64,000 nt of DNA from Saprospiraceae bacterium (GCA_028285545.1 JANQPA010000114.1:62001-126000); one strand, 5' to 3'. Positions 1 to 7,807 are shown, numbered from the stretch's first letter. The notes: a model not told the origin generated them from the letters alone. Program-made: numbers and translations.

Positions 1-23
1 GATTTTGCCCTTTTACTTTTTAC

Positions 24-72
24 TTTTTAGCATCTACTCAAGTTGCAGCGCAACTTGAGTAGATGCTAAAAA
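24..72. repeat. 23-bp perfect palindrome with 3-nt loop
   Basis: The left arm at 24-46 and right arm at 50-72 are exact reverse complements with loop AGC. The inner core is CAAGTTGC/GCAACTTG and the outer part ends in runs of T and A. As RNA it would form a very stable hairpin with a U-tract on either strand, so it could be a bidirectional terminator. The same core recurs at 62098-62117 and, degenerate, at 61969-61987, which suggests a dispersed palindromic repeat family. Confidence 0.75.
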
Positions 73-490
73 ATAGCCCTCAACTTTAAGAAAAGAAGAG
101 GGCATGGCTAAGAAAATTTAGCTATCAAATTGTATACACGGGATTGATTTTTTAGGTTTTAGGTGTAGCTATCTTGGACTTGTGATGCATTTAAGTATAT
201 TAGCAAAAGTACAAGCTTAAATAGCCTGAGATGGCTCGTCCCCAAACTATCGAGATTTGACTCAATAGATGGGGCGAACAATTGGGGTTATTTTGGATAG
301 TTCACTGTTCATTTGGTTTCCATTCCTCTCATCAATTACTTTTTGGGATAATACAGGAGTAATTTTTTTTGTTTTAGGACTTAGGAATCAATTTATCCAG
401 GGGCCATCACTTATAAAATTGTAATTAATTTGCTTTCTTTCCAGTTTTAAGGATTCACATCCCCAGTCTCTTTTTTTCTCTTAATCCTAT

Positions 491-498
491 TATATTTG
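491..498 (+). promoter_or_regulatory. Candidate -7 promoter element for the sigma factor gene
   Basis: TATATTTG matches the Bacteroidota -7 consensus TAnnTTTG and lies about 75 bp before the sigma factor start codon. I do not see a good TTG at the expected -33 position, so this is a one-box prediction. Confidence 0.35.
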
Positions 499-549
499 AT
501 CGCGTTAGGAAGGAGATTAAAAAAATAAAAAAAAACTTTGCAGCCATAA

Positions 550-567
550 CCTTTTTTAAAAAAGGAG
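550..567 (+). promoter_or_regulatory. Palindrome overlapping the ribosome binding site
   Basis: CCTTTTTTAAAAAAGG at 550-565 is a perfect palindrome, and its right half contributes to the purine-rich AAAGGAG site at 561-567, just before the ATG at 573. In the mRNA, pairing would cover a rare strong Shine-Dalgarno sequence. Control of sigma factor translation is an inference. Confidence 0.4.
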
Positions 568-572
568 AATAA

Positions 573-1154
573 ATGAGTAAAAAGTATCAAGAAGACGAAA
601 ACCTATATACTCAGATAAAAAATAAAAACGAGCTAGTTACCAAGCGCTTATTTACAGAGTTGAAAACTCCCTTTAAGTTGTTCCTGCTTAAATCTTATTA
701 TTTATCGGAAGAACAGATTTGGGATATCTACTGTGACGCATTTACCATCTTTTGCATGAACATTAGGGAAGGGAAACTAGAATTGCCCTTAAACAGTAGT
801 TTAAAGACTTATTTTTTTGGTATTGGAAAAATGTTTGTGCTGAAACACTACGAAAAGGTTAAACGAAAGAAGGAAGATCCTTATGAAGAGGACAACCAGG
901 TTTTTCAACAGGATCTTCAACCCAGTATATTGGAAGTTTATGAAATTGACTGGCAAAAAAAATTGATTAAAAAACTACTTGAAAAAGTAGGAGATTCTTG
1001 TAAAAAAATATTGATTTTAAGTTTTATAGAAGAAAATTCAGATGAAGCCATAGCCAATAAAATGAACATCGCTTCTTCTGGGGCAGTTCGGCAAAAGCGA
1101 TTTACCTGCCTCGAAAAACTCAGAACATTGGTTAGGAGACAGAGATTTAGTTAG
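573..1154 (+). CDS. ECF-type RNA polymerase sigma factor
   Basis: This 193-residue protein has the size and two-domain layout of ECF (group 4) sigma-70 factors. A helical region-2-like segment covers about residues 25-95, including the LKTYFFGIGK stretch typical of Bacteroidota ECF factors. A region-4 helix-turn-helix lies at about 130-185 (SDEAIANKMNI followed by AVRQKRFTCLEKLR). It would direct RNA polymerase to a specific promoter set. The start has an AAAGGAG site six bases upstream. The next gene, 52 bp downstream on the same strand, encodes a membrane protein with anti-sigma-like topology, and a TPR-CHAT gene faces them. The regulon is unknown. Confidence 0.85.
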   Translation: MSKKYQEDENLYTQIKNKNELVTKRLFTELKTPFKLFLLKSYYLSEEQIWDIYCDAFTIFCMNIREGKLELPLNSSLKTYFFGIGKMFVLKHYEKVKRKKEDPYEEDNQVFQQDLQPSILEVYEIDWQKKLIKKLLEKVGDSCKKILILSFIEENSDEAIANKMNIASSGAVRQKRFTCLEKLRTLVRRQRFS

Positions 1155-1206
1155 AAGGGGGAAAGGGGAAGGCGGAAGTTTTTGGCAGATTCACAAGGTA
1201 TGCAAA

Positions 1207-2202
1207 ATGATGAATGAAGATAAAATATACCAATTTTTTCAAAATCAACTGAGTGCTTCAGATTGGGAGGCTTTCATTGCATTATGGAAGGATGATGCTG
1301 GATTTAGGGCAAAAGTCCTGGATTACCAAGTTATATATGATGGTTTGGAAGGCATGAGTGTAGACCAACTTCGTTCAAAAATTGAAGAGTGGAAACAAGA
1401 AATGATTGAACCTTCTTCTGTTGGATCAGATATTCAAGAGGACACAGAACCACTAGACGAAGAAACTCAAAGTGAACCTAAATTTCAACAATCGGATCTC
1501 AGTTTAACAGAAAAAATGGAAGATTTTGACATTGTTAAGCAAGGATTTAGAGGATTGCGATATGAAAAAATGAGGGCAAAAGTTCAGGAATGGGCAGAGG
1601 AAGAATCCCAGCCTTCCGGAATATTTAAACTAATCAGCACAAAATCCTTCATCCGAATAGCAGCTTCTCTACTCATAATTATTATTGCGGGCTTGTTTTG
1701 GTGGTCAAACAATAACTCAGCCCAATCCAACAATTTGCTGTCTTTTGCAGAAAATTCTTACGTGCCTCCAGCGGATTTTTCAAATCGTTCCAGTGCAAGC
1801 AGCACAATTTTGTCTGATGCTCGCCTGGAAGCTGAACAGGGTAACTTGTCAAGAGCCCATCAATTGCTGAATACCATTCCGGCGAATGATAGTTTATTTA
1901 TTCTCAGCCTTTATTACAAAGGACATGTTTTCTACCAAATGCAAGAATATGAGCAATCTCGTGATGTCTTTGAAATACTGAGTCAAGAGACAAAAAGCAA
2001 AGAAATTCCAATCAAAGGAATAAACCTGGACAATGCTGGCTGGACTCTTCTGCTTTGTAATTTCCATTTGTATGCAGAGAATGGTTTAAGCAAGGAAGAA
2101 ACCTCTGCTCTACAATCAGATATAAAGGCATTTCTCGATCAGTCTAATCCTCAGGATGATTACCATCAAAAGGCCTTAAAATTTAAGGACAATTTAGATT
2201 AA
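1207..2202 (+). CDS. Single-pass membrane protein, anti-sigma-like, with TPR-like C-terminus
   Basis: The 331-residue protein has a charged, acidic N-terminal part (1-149), one hydrophobic segment at about 150-167 ending in FWWSNNN, and a C-terminal part (about 200-310) with helix pairs resembling TPRs (for example the segment around YYKGHVFYQMQEYEQSRDVF). No signal peptide is present, so the N-terminus should be cytoplasmic and the helical C-terminus periplasmic. This topology and the position after an ECF sigma gene fit an anti-sigma factor or membrane regulator. No zinc-binding anti-sigma (ZAS) motif is visible. The cytoplasmic part holds two related helices, near residues 44-66 (QLRSKIEEWKQE) and 112-133 (KMRAKVQEWAEE). 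The role is inferred. Confidence 0.6.
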   Translation: MMNEDKIYQFFQNQLSASDWEAFIALWKDDAGFRAKVLDYQVIYDGLEGMSVDQLRSKIEEWKQEMIEPSSVGSDIQEDTEPLDEETQSEPKFQQSDLSLTEKMEDFDIVKQGFRGLRYEKMRAKVQEWAEEESQPSGIFKLISTKSFIRIAASLLIIIIAGLFWWSNNNSAQSNNLLSFAENSYVPPADFSNRSSASSTILSDARLEAEQGNLSRAHQLLNTIPANDSLFILSLYYKGHVFYQMQEYEQSRDVFEILSQETKSKEIPIKGINLDNAGWTLLLCNFHLYAENGLSKEETSALQSDIKAFLDQSNPQDDYHQKALKFKDNLD

Positions 2203-5108
2203 GCTCTAAATTGTGATCTTTTCCTCCAAAATACACCTGCCACTAAGCCAAGCGTTATTAAAGTGAGAAAATACTTGAAGGAAAAAGAGTTCATAGTCTC
2301 CAGAGGCCTTGTATCACCAATTGTGTTAAAGGCAGCCCAATACCTTGGATGAGCTCTTTCCTGATCTTCCGCTTCTTTTATATACTGTTGCTTAGCATTA
2401 GAAAGAGCTTCATCTTTACGGATTCCTTCTGCCAGATTCTGATAATAATAGGACATCAAATTTTGTGTCTGTTTGTCATTTATGTTCCAGAGAGTAGTAG
2501 TAATACTCTTAGCTCCTGCATGGGTAAATGCCCTGGCAATACTAATAATGCCTTCGCCTCGAGAGACCTTGCCAGTACCGGTTTCACAAGCACTTAAAAC
2601 CACCAAATCAGCGGGAAGTTGACGATCATACAGCTCTCGAACGTACAATTTATGGTTTTCCTCCTTTTCAGAATTTAGGTTGGAGAAGGCTATGTAAGAG
2701 AAATTAGGAGACTGATCATTTACTTTGGCATGTGAAGCGATGTGCAATATGTTATAATGAGGAGCATCCTGGAGAAATTGAGTTTTTGTGGCCTTCCAGT
2801 TTCGTTTAAATTCTCCGCCTAATAAAGACTTAATTTTTAAACCCTCCGGCTCGTTAAAAAGAAGGGTGTCCAGGTCATTTCTCAATGCCATAAGTTTTGG
2901 CTGATCCCGTTTTACCTTTCTAAAAGCAGGTGCATACACCAATAGTCTGGATTTAGTAAAGGCAGAACCTTCTTTCTTCATGATTTTTAGCATGGAGGCA
3001 GAAAAGCACTGACTAATGTTGCGATCTTCCATTAAATAGGGGAGTTCGCGAAAATTTAGAACCTGACCATCCACTGGCTGGGTTAATAATGCATCAAAAG
3101 GGATATATCCCAAAACTCCATCAGGAATAAGTACTAAATTTTTGGAATGACATTGTTTAAAGACTGGCTTCAATAGTTTCTCATATAAACTATATGCTTT
3201 ATGACAATAATCAGCATCATTTGCCATAAAAATATCCTCTTTTATATTTGAGGCATATGCTGTTAAAGTAGAATTCCAATCTTCCTTAAACACTTGAATT
3301 CCTTCCTGATTTGGATCGATTAGGAATATGAATAAATCTTCATCTCCCAGGAAATAGGAGATTAAGGATTGATCCTTTTCCAGCAATTGTTCCCTGATCT
3401 CAGCAGAGGATACCACCTTATTTTGAAATTTCAACTCATAATATTTTGGATTGTCTTTTTCCAGCTGAGCTATTTGTGATTGGTATTGTTTTTTTAGTAA
3501 AAACTTTTTCTTCTTTAAAGAAGCGATTTCTTCTTCATTTTTGGCTCTAAAAATATTTTGGTCAAGGATTACCAATTTAGCTTTTAGGAGATTTAGCTTC
3601 TCCAATTCTGAAGGCTTTAATCCGGCATAATTTTCAGCCCTGGTTTTATTGACGGCTTCCAAAAGGGTTACAGCTTTACATTTTTCGGCAAATTCAAATG
3701 CTTTTTCATAATAAGGTTCCCCCATCTCAAAGGCTATTTGTATGGCCTGTTCAAAAACCGGATAACTTTCTGCTGTAAGAAATTGTTTGTCTAAATCAGA
3801 GCTGTAATCCTTTCGGATGTTTTCAATTAAATCAATAGCCCTTTGTGAGTTTTGCCAGGCCAGTTGATGAATATTTGAGTCATTATGTTTCCTTCCATAT
3901 TCATAAAGAGCCCTACTTTTTTTTCCCAGTATATTTAATAGTTCTTTATCAGAAATTATTTCTTGATCAAGCCTGGGGGTTTCGGAGATATGCTCTGAAT
4001 TAAAATCACGGACTACCTGTATTAAAGCAGATTGGTAAAAACTTAAGGCCTTTTCAAAATCATCTTTATCGAAAAAGACATCACCTAATGCTGTCATACT
4101 CCTGGCCGTACTTACATTTTTTTGGCCCTTATATTTTGTTTCAAACTCTGTAATTGATTTATTATAAAAGGTAATGGCTCTATTGGAAAGTTTTCCAGAG
4201 GCATAAGTATTCCCCTGCTCATAATAAGTAGCTCCTTTAAAGGTGTTATGAAACTTTTGTAGTTCCAGAGATTTGTCAAAAAAAGAAAGTGACTTTTCCA
4301 GGTTTCCTATCTTTCTATAAAGAACTCCCAAATCTTTATAAAGAGAAATCACTGAGTTGAGCCTGGCCTTTTTATGATTGGGGTCTTCGAAATCTTTTTC
4401 AAATGCCTTCAGGGATTTAATATAATATTCCTCTGCTTTTTTATATTCTTTTTTCCGGCTGTAAATACGAGCAATTTGACGGTCATGGTGCTTTAGGTTG
4501 GGAGTTTCATTTAAGAGCTCGGCTTTTTTTACTTCAAATTCCCTGCTGTAATAAAAGGTTTCCAAAGCCTCGTCATAGTTTCCTTGTTTCACTTGCATGT
4601 CGGCAAGCCATTGGTAGGTACTATTTAATAAGTTGTAATGTTCAGGATTTAATTCCTTTATTTGAGTCAATTTGCTGCTTACTTGTTGGAAATACTCTTG
4701 CCCAATTTTTAAGGCACCTGTTTTATAGTAATAAATTCCCCATATCTGTTGTAATTTCAGATAATTTAAATCCTCAGCTAATTGATTTTTATTGAAAAAT
4801 TCTTGACCCTCTTTTAGAAACAAATGAAAATCAGAGAGATTACCATTCCACCCGGCATATTCTGCTTTTTCAGCTGCACAACCTACAACCACATTGTAAT
4901 ACTCATATTTTTGAGCCAACTCTATGGCCTCATCTAAAGATTGCTGTGCCTTTTCAATGTTTGTCATTGCATCATAAAGAGCTGAATTTCTCAGGGAGCT
5001 TATTTTATCCAAGACCGGATTTTGGGCGATGCCCTTTAGGTAAATAATAGCGAAGAAGATTAATACCACAATAGGTTTTAATCCAGCTGTGTGATTAATG
5101 TTTTGCAT
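2199..5108 (-). CDS. TPR-CHAT domain protein, periplasmic and membrane-anchored
   Basis: This 969-residue protein begins with a signal peptide-like segment (about residues 9-28). A long array of TPR-type helix pairs follows (about 60-420), then a coiled-coil-like linker (about 500-570) and a C-terminal CHAT domain (about 610-930). CHAT is a caspase-like fold, and both catalytic residues are present: His793 in HIASHA and Cys841 in LSACETG. A hydrophobic segment at about 943-960 followed by RKRSQFRA should anchor the C-terminus with the tail in the cytoplasm, placing TPR and CHAT parts in the periplasm. The gene converges on the anti-sigma-like gene, with stop codons overlapping in TTAA. Proteolysis of a partner is likely from the family; the substrate is unknown. 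Confidence 0.88.
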   Translation of the reverse strand: MQNINHTAGLKPIVVLIFFAIIYLKGIAQNPVLDKISSLRNSALYDAMTNIEKAQQSLDEAIELAQKYEYYNVVVGCAAEKAEYAGWNGNLSDFHLFLKEGQEFFNKNQLAEDLNYLKLQQIWGIYYYKTGALKIGQEYFQQVSSKLTQIKELNPEHYNLLNSTYQWLADMQVKQGNYDEALETFYYSREFEVKKAELLNETPNLKHHDRQIARIYSRKKEYKKAEEYYIKSLKAFEKDFEDPNHKKARLNSVISLYKDLGVLYRKIGNLEKSLSFFDKSLELQKFHNTFKGATYYEQGNTYASGKLSNRAITFYNKSITEFETKYKGQKNVSTARSMTALGDVFFDKDDFEKALSFYQSALIQVVRDFNSEHISETPRLDQEIISDKELLNILGKKSRALYEYGRKHNDSNIHQLAWQNSQRAIDLIENIRKDYSSDLDKQFLTAESYPVFEQAIQIAFEMGEPYYEKAFEFAEKCKAVTLLEAVNKTRAENYAGLKPSELEKLNLLKAKLVILDQNIFRAKNEEEIASLKKKKFLLKKQYQSQIAQLEKDNPKYYELKFQNKVVSSAEIREQLLEKDQSLISYFLGDEDLFIFLIDPNQEGIQVFKEDWNSTLTAYASNIKEDIFMANDADYCHKAYSLYEKLLKPVFKQCHSKNLVLIPDGVLGYIPFDALLTQPVDGQVLNFRELPYLMEDRNISQCFSASMLKIMKKEGSAFTKSRLLVYAPAFRKVKRDQPKLMALRNDLDTLLFNEPEGLKIKSLLGGEFKRNWKATKTQFLQDAPHYNILHIASHAKVNDQSPNFSYIAFSNLNSEKEENHKLYVRELYDRQLPADLVVLSACETGTGKVSRGEGIISIARAFTHAGAKSITTTLWNINDKQTQNLMSYYYQNLAEGIRKDEALSNAKQQYIKEAEDQERAHPRYWAAFNTIGDTRPLETMNSFSFKYFLTLITLGLVAGVFWRKRSQFRA

Positions 5109-5162
5109 GTATTGGTTTTTTTGAGGTATCCTAAATATAAAAAGGGTTAAGATACATGCACA

Positions 5163-5195
5163 ACATAATCTTTGCTATGTAATCAGAGATTATGT
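5163..5195. repeat. Inverted repeat between the CHAT gene and the 207-residue gene
   Basis: ACATAATCT at 5163-5171 and AGATTATGT at 5187-5195 are exact reverse complements around a 15-nt loop. It lies about 55 bp before the CHAT gene start and downstream of the 207-residue gene on the same strand. It could be an operator for the first or a weak terminator of the second; no T-run supports the latter. Confidence 0.35.
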
Positions 5196-5299
5196 GTGGT
5201 TATAATGTATCTAAAACCCTTTTTTATTCTTATCTATAAAAATACAGAAAAATTAATAGACTTTGTACTGTATTTAATTCTATTGACAAAGTGTTTACA

Positions 5300-5923
5300 T
5301 TATTTTACTGCTGTATCTATCATCATACTCTTTGTAATGATCTTGTTATTTAATGTGGCTTCTATATTAACAAGAATCTTTACTGCTTCGTCAATTTTTT
5401 TTATTTCACTCTTATTCAATTGGATCAGGCTATAATAATCCTTTCCTCTAACCTGGTCTTTGAATACACCTTTCTTAAAAATTATATTACCGGCGGAATC
5501 TGTTATTTCAAACTTCCGTATGGCAAAATTTAATATCCATTCTGAAACGGCAAAAGATTGCCAATTGCAATATAATTCTCCTTCCTCGGGAACCTCTCCA
5601 TCTTCACATGGGCAACCTCCATAAAGTGCTGTTTCAATTACTTTTTCAGTTCTTACCCTATATTTTTGATACTGCTCTTTGTACAAACTTAATTCCTCCC
5701 TTAGTGGATCACAGTTTTCTTTACACCTGTTTAATTCTTGGGCTGTGGCGTACAAAAGGACCTCAATGGCGGTAGCGGTACTAAACTTCTCTACTTGACC
5801 ATCATCTAATGTTACTTCTTTGTTTGCATGCAGGCTTAAAAAAGCTTTTTCAGATTTTTGAAACAGGCCAAAAAACAAAAGGTTAATTAAATCTATTAAC
5901 CAGGATAAAAATGATTTTCTCAT
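5300..5923 (-). CDS. Hypothetical protein, 207 residues
   Basis: I do not recognise this family. The N-terminus (MRKSFLSWLIDLINLLFFG) is amphipathic or weakly hydrophobic and could be a membrane-associating helix. A central helical region follows (about 50-100) with cysteines in NRCKENCDP, then a cysteine-containing loop with GGCPCEDGE (about 112-120) and a lysine-rich C-terminus. It is the only gene between the CHAT gene and the hydrolase region and shares the CHAT gene's strand, 191 bp upstream of it. A ~132-bp double-palindrome repeat starts 31 bp before its ATG. Real coding status is supported by length and composition, but its function is open. Confidence 0.55.
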   Translation of the reverse strand: MRKSFLSWLIDLINLLFFGLFQKSEKAFLSLHANKEVTLDDGQVEKFSTATAIEVLLYATAQELNRCKENCDPLREELSLYKEQYQKYRVRTEKVIETALYGGCPCEDGEVPEEGELYCNWQSFAVSEWILNFAIRKFEITDSAGNIIFKKGVFKDQVRGKDYYSLIQLNKSEIKKIDEAVKILVNIEATLNNKIITKSMMIDTAVK

Positions 5924-5954
5924 ACCGGGCAGGTGGTTTTATAATAAAATAGGC

Positions 5955-6086
5955 GAAGGGGTTGTATTAAAGTCAATTTTGGAAAAAATTGACTTTAAAA
6001 AATATATTTTCTCCTTTTAAGTGCAGATTATATATTAAAATAAAAACTAAAATTTTTTGAAATTTTAGTTTTCACACAAGCCCTTC
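5955..6086 (-). repeat. MITE-like double-palindrome element, copy A
   Basis: The ~132-bp element is bounded by imperfect inverted ends (GAAGGGGTTGT and ACAAGCCCTTC). It contains two internal palindromes, AAAGTCAATTTT...AAATTGACTTT and AAAACTAAAATTT...AAATTTTAGTTTT, around an AT-rich core. It aligns end to end with the reverse complement of copy B at 10910-11039. Read on the minus strand it lies immediately before the 207-residue gene. No coding capacity is seen, so it is either a non-autonomous mobile element or a portable leader/regulatory unit. Confidence 0.7.
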
Positions 6087-6373
6087 CCCTTTATCCTAAA
6101 TTTTTGATTTTTGTTACTAAGAAAATCATTTTTTTTGAAAAAAAGTTCCTTGTTTCAAGAAAGAGTTGATTAAATCGCAATTATTTCCTTCAAAATGAAC
6201 TTTTTATAGCACATTTTCACACCAGTGTTTAACCTTTATTCCCAACCAGCGGCTTCCAATAAAAAATAAAGGCAAACAAATGGCTAGATTAACCCAAAAT
6301 CGATTTTGAAAAATATATTCCTGGTAAAAAGCTTCTGTTTCACCAGTATGAATGAAGAAACATAATAAAAACT

Positions 6374-6404
6374 TTCCAGCTTCTACCTTCCAGCTTCTAC
6401 CTTC
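6374..6404. repeat. 14-bp tandem repeat, two copies plus
   Basis: TTCCAGCTTCTACC occurs twice back to back at 6374-6387 and 6388-6401, followed by the first three bases of a third unit. No function is evident. Confidence 0.6.
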
Positions 6405-6541
6405 AAAAAAATCTCAGGATTTACTTATCTTCAATTTTTATCCTCCGGCTGCTGTTAATCCGGGTTTTGAGTATGGCGTTCAGCCTCAATAGAAATCATG
6501 GATCTGACAATTTTCTTTTAAGCTAATTATTCAATTAATTG

Positions 6542-7603
6542 ATGTTTATGAAAAACCAACTATTTGCTTTTTGTTTTATCGCCTGCATTGCTATGGCTTG
6601 TTCACCACAAACTCAAGAATATAGTTCATCAGAGGCAAGTGGAAATGGAACTTATTTTGACAACAGTGGTAGAGATGATGTTCTCAGTGGGGGAGTCAAA
6701 TTGATTCCAATCAATACTGCCAAGGGTACTTTTAATGTCTGGACTAAAAGGACCGGAAACAATCCCACCATGAAGGTGCTCTTACTCCATGGTGGTCCGG
6801 GAGCTACCCATGAATATTTTGAGGCTTTTGATTCTTACTTCCCTGGGGAAGGGATTGAATATTATTATTATGATCAGTTGGGATCTTATTATAGTGATAA
6901 TCCAAATGATTCTACCCTTTGGACCATCGAACATTTTGTAGAAGAGGTGGAGCAGGTCAGAAAAGCCCTCAACCTGACTAAAGATAATTTCTATTTGCTC
7001 GGCCATTCCTGGGGAGGCATTTTAGGGATAGAATATGCTTTAAAATATCAGGAAAATCTAAAAGGATTGATGATTTCCAATATGATGAGCTCTATTCCTG
7101 AATATGTAAAATACGCCCAAGAGGTCTTAGGTCCTCAACTGGACAAAGAAGTTTTGGATGAAATTATGGCTTTTGAAGCGGCTCATGATTATGCCAATCC
7201 AAGATACCAGGAATTGGTTTTTACTCATTATTATCCTGAGCATGTGCTTCGCATGCCTTTGGATGAATGGCCAGATAATGTCAACAGAGCGTTTAAAAAT
7301 ATCAATAACCCGCTTTATGTCTATATGCAAGGACATAGTGAGTTTGGAGTAACCGCTGGGGCTACCTTGGAGAAATGGGATAGGAGTGGAGATTTAGCTA
7401 AAATCACGGTTCCGACACTTTCAATTGGTTCTAAATATGATACTATGGACCCTAAACACATGGAGTGGATGGCCGAGCAGTTTGCAAATGGCCGTTATCT
7501 TGATTGCCCAAATGGCAGCCATATGGCCCTGTATGATGATCAAGTCACTTTTATGAATGGGGTTATTCAATTTATCAGGGATGTAGATGCTGGGGAGTTG
7601 TAA
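6542..7603 (+). CDS. Alpha/beta hydrolase, prolyl iminopeptidase-like (S33) lipoprotein
   Basis: Residues 1-20 form a lipoprotein signal peptide ending in a lipobox-like AMAC, so the mature protein should be lipid-anchored. The body is an alpha/beta hydrolase of the S33 prolyl aminopeptidase family. The oxyanion motif HGGPG and nucleophile motif GHSWGG are both present. An acid is probable in GSKYDTMDP, and the catalytic His lies in NGSHMALYDD. It would release N-terminal proline or act on related amides at the cell surface. I use ATG 6542; a second ATG at 6548 gives a more typical MKNQ signal peptide and is equally possible, while an upstream TTG is unlikely. No operon partner is obvious. 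Confidence 0.85.
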   Translation: MFMKNQLFAFCFIACIAMACSPQTQEYSSSEASGNGTYFDNSGRDDVLSGGVKLIPINTAKGTFNVWTKRTGNNPTMKVLLLHGGPGATHEYFEAFDSYFPGEGIEYYYYDQLGSYYSDNPNDSTLWTIEHFVEEVEQVRKALNLTKDNFYLLGHSWGGILGIEYALKYQENLKGLMISNMMSSIPEYVKYAQEVLGPQLDKEVLDEIMAFEAAHDYANPRYQELVFTHYYPEHVLRMPLDEWPDNVNRAFKNINNPLYVYMQGHSEFGVTAGATLEKWDRSGDLAKITVPTLSIGSKYDTMDPKHMEWMAEQFANGRYLDCPNGSHMALYDDQVTFMNGVIQFIRDVDAGEL

Positions 7604-7606
7604 GAA

Positions 7607-7784
7607 GTTAGCACGTGTTCATGTATTCACGTGTTCACGTTCAGTTTTTATGAATATGAAAGGAAAGGTTATTTATTTTAGGGTCGTATTAGAATGCAAA
7701 TATCTCAGCCAGAAAAATAAAAATTACAAATAACAATCAGCCATACCCTAGATTCAACAATCCTTAACTTGAACACTTGCTAAC
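7607..7784. repeat. Segment bounded by 15-bp inverted repeats
   Basis: GTTAGCACGTGTTCA at 7607-7621 and TGAACACTTGCTAAC at 7770-7784 are inverted copies with one mismatch, enclosing 148 bp. On each side a GTGTTCA unit is repeated 16 bp away (7631-7637 and 7786-7792). The segment starts just after the hydrolase stop codon and ends 23 bp before the SDR start. It could be a small non-autonomous element or paired operator sites. Confidence 0.5.
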
Positions 7785-7807
7785 TTGAACACATAAAAGA
7801 AAAGCAT

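Larger units (their letters stand above)
1..572. other. Intergenic region at the left edge
   Basis: No convincing coding region is seen on either strand. The stretch holds a long perfect palindrome near its left end, a TAnnTTTG-type -7 box candidate at 491-498, and a second palindrome that covers the ribosome binding site of the sigma factor gene. The remainder is AT-rich spacer in which I see nothing else. A gene upstream of the window could end here, but no stop-proximal coding tail is evident. Confidence 0.6.
5924..6541. other. Intergenic region with repeat element and tandem repeat
   Basis: About 620 bp without a credible gene lie between divergently oriented genes. It contains one copy of the double-palindrome element (5955-6086) and a short 14-bp tandem repeat (6374-6404). 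The rest is AT-rich and shows no other feature I can support; it should hold promoters for both flanking genes. Confidence 0.5.

Noticed and set aside
573-5108. Type III-E CRISPR (Craspase) association of the TPR-CHAT gene
   Set aside because: No CRISPR repeats, no Cas7-11-like gene in the window, and the CHAT protein has a signal peptide and membrane anchor, so it is not the cytoplasmic Craspase subunit.
5172-5435. Plus-strand frame of 87 codons rich in Ile/Leu/Phe
   Set aside because: It overlaps the 3' end of the minus-strand 207-residue gene and its hydrophobicity is expected from AT-rich DNA read in reverse.
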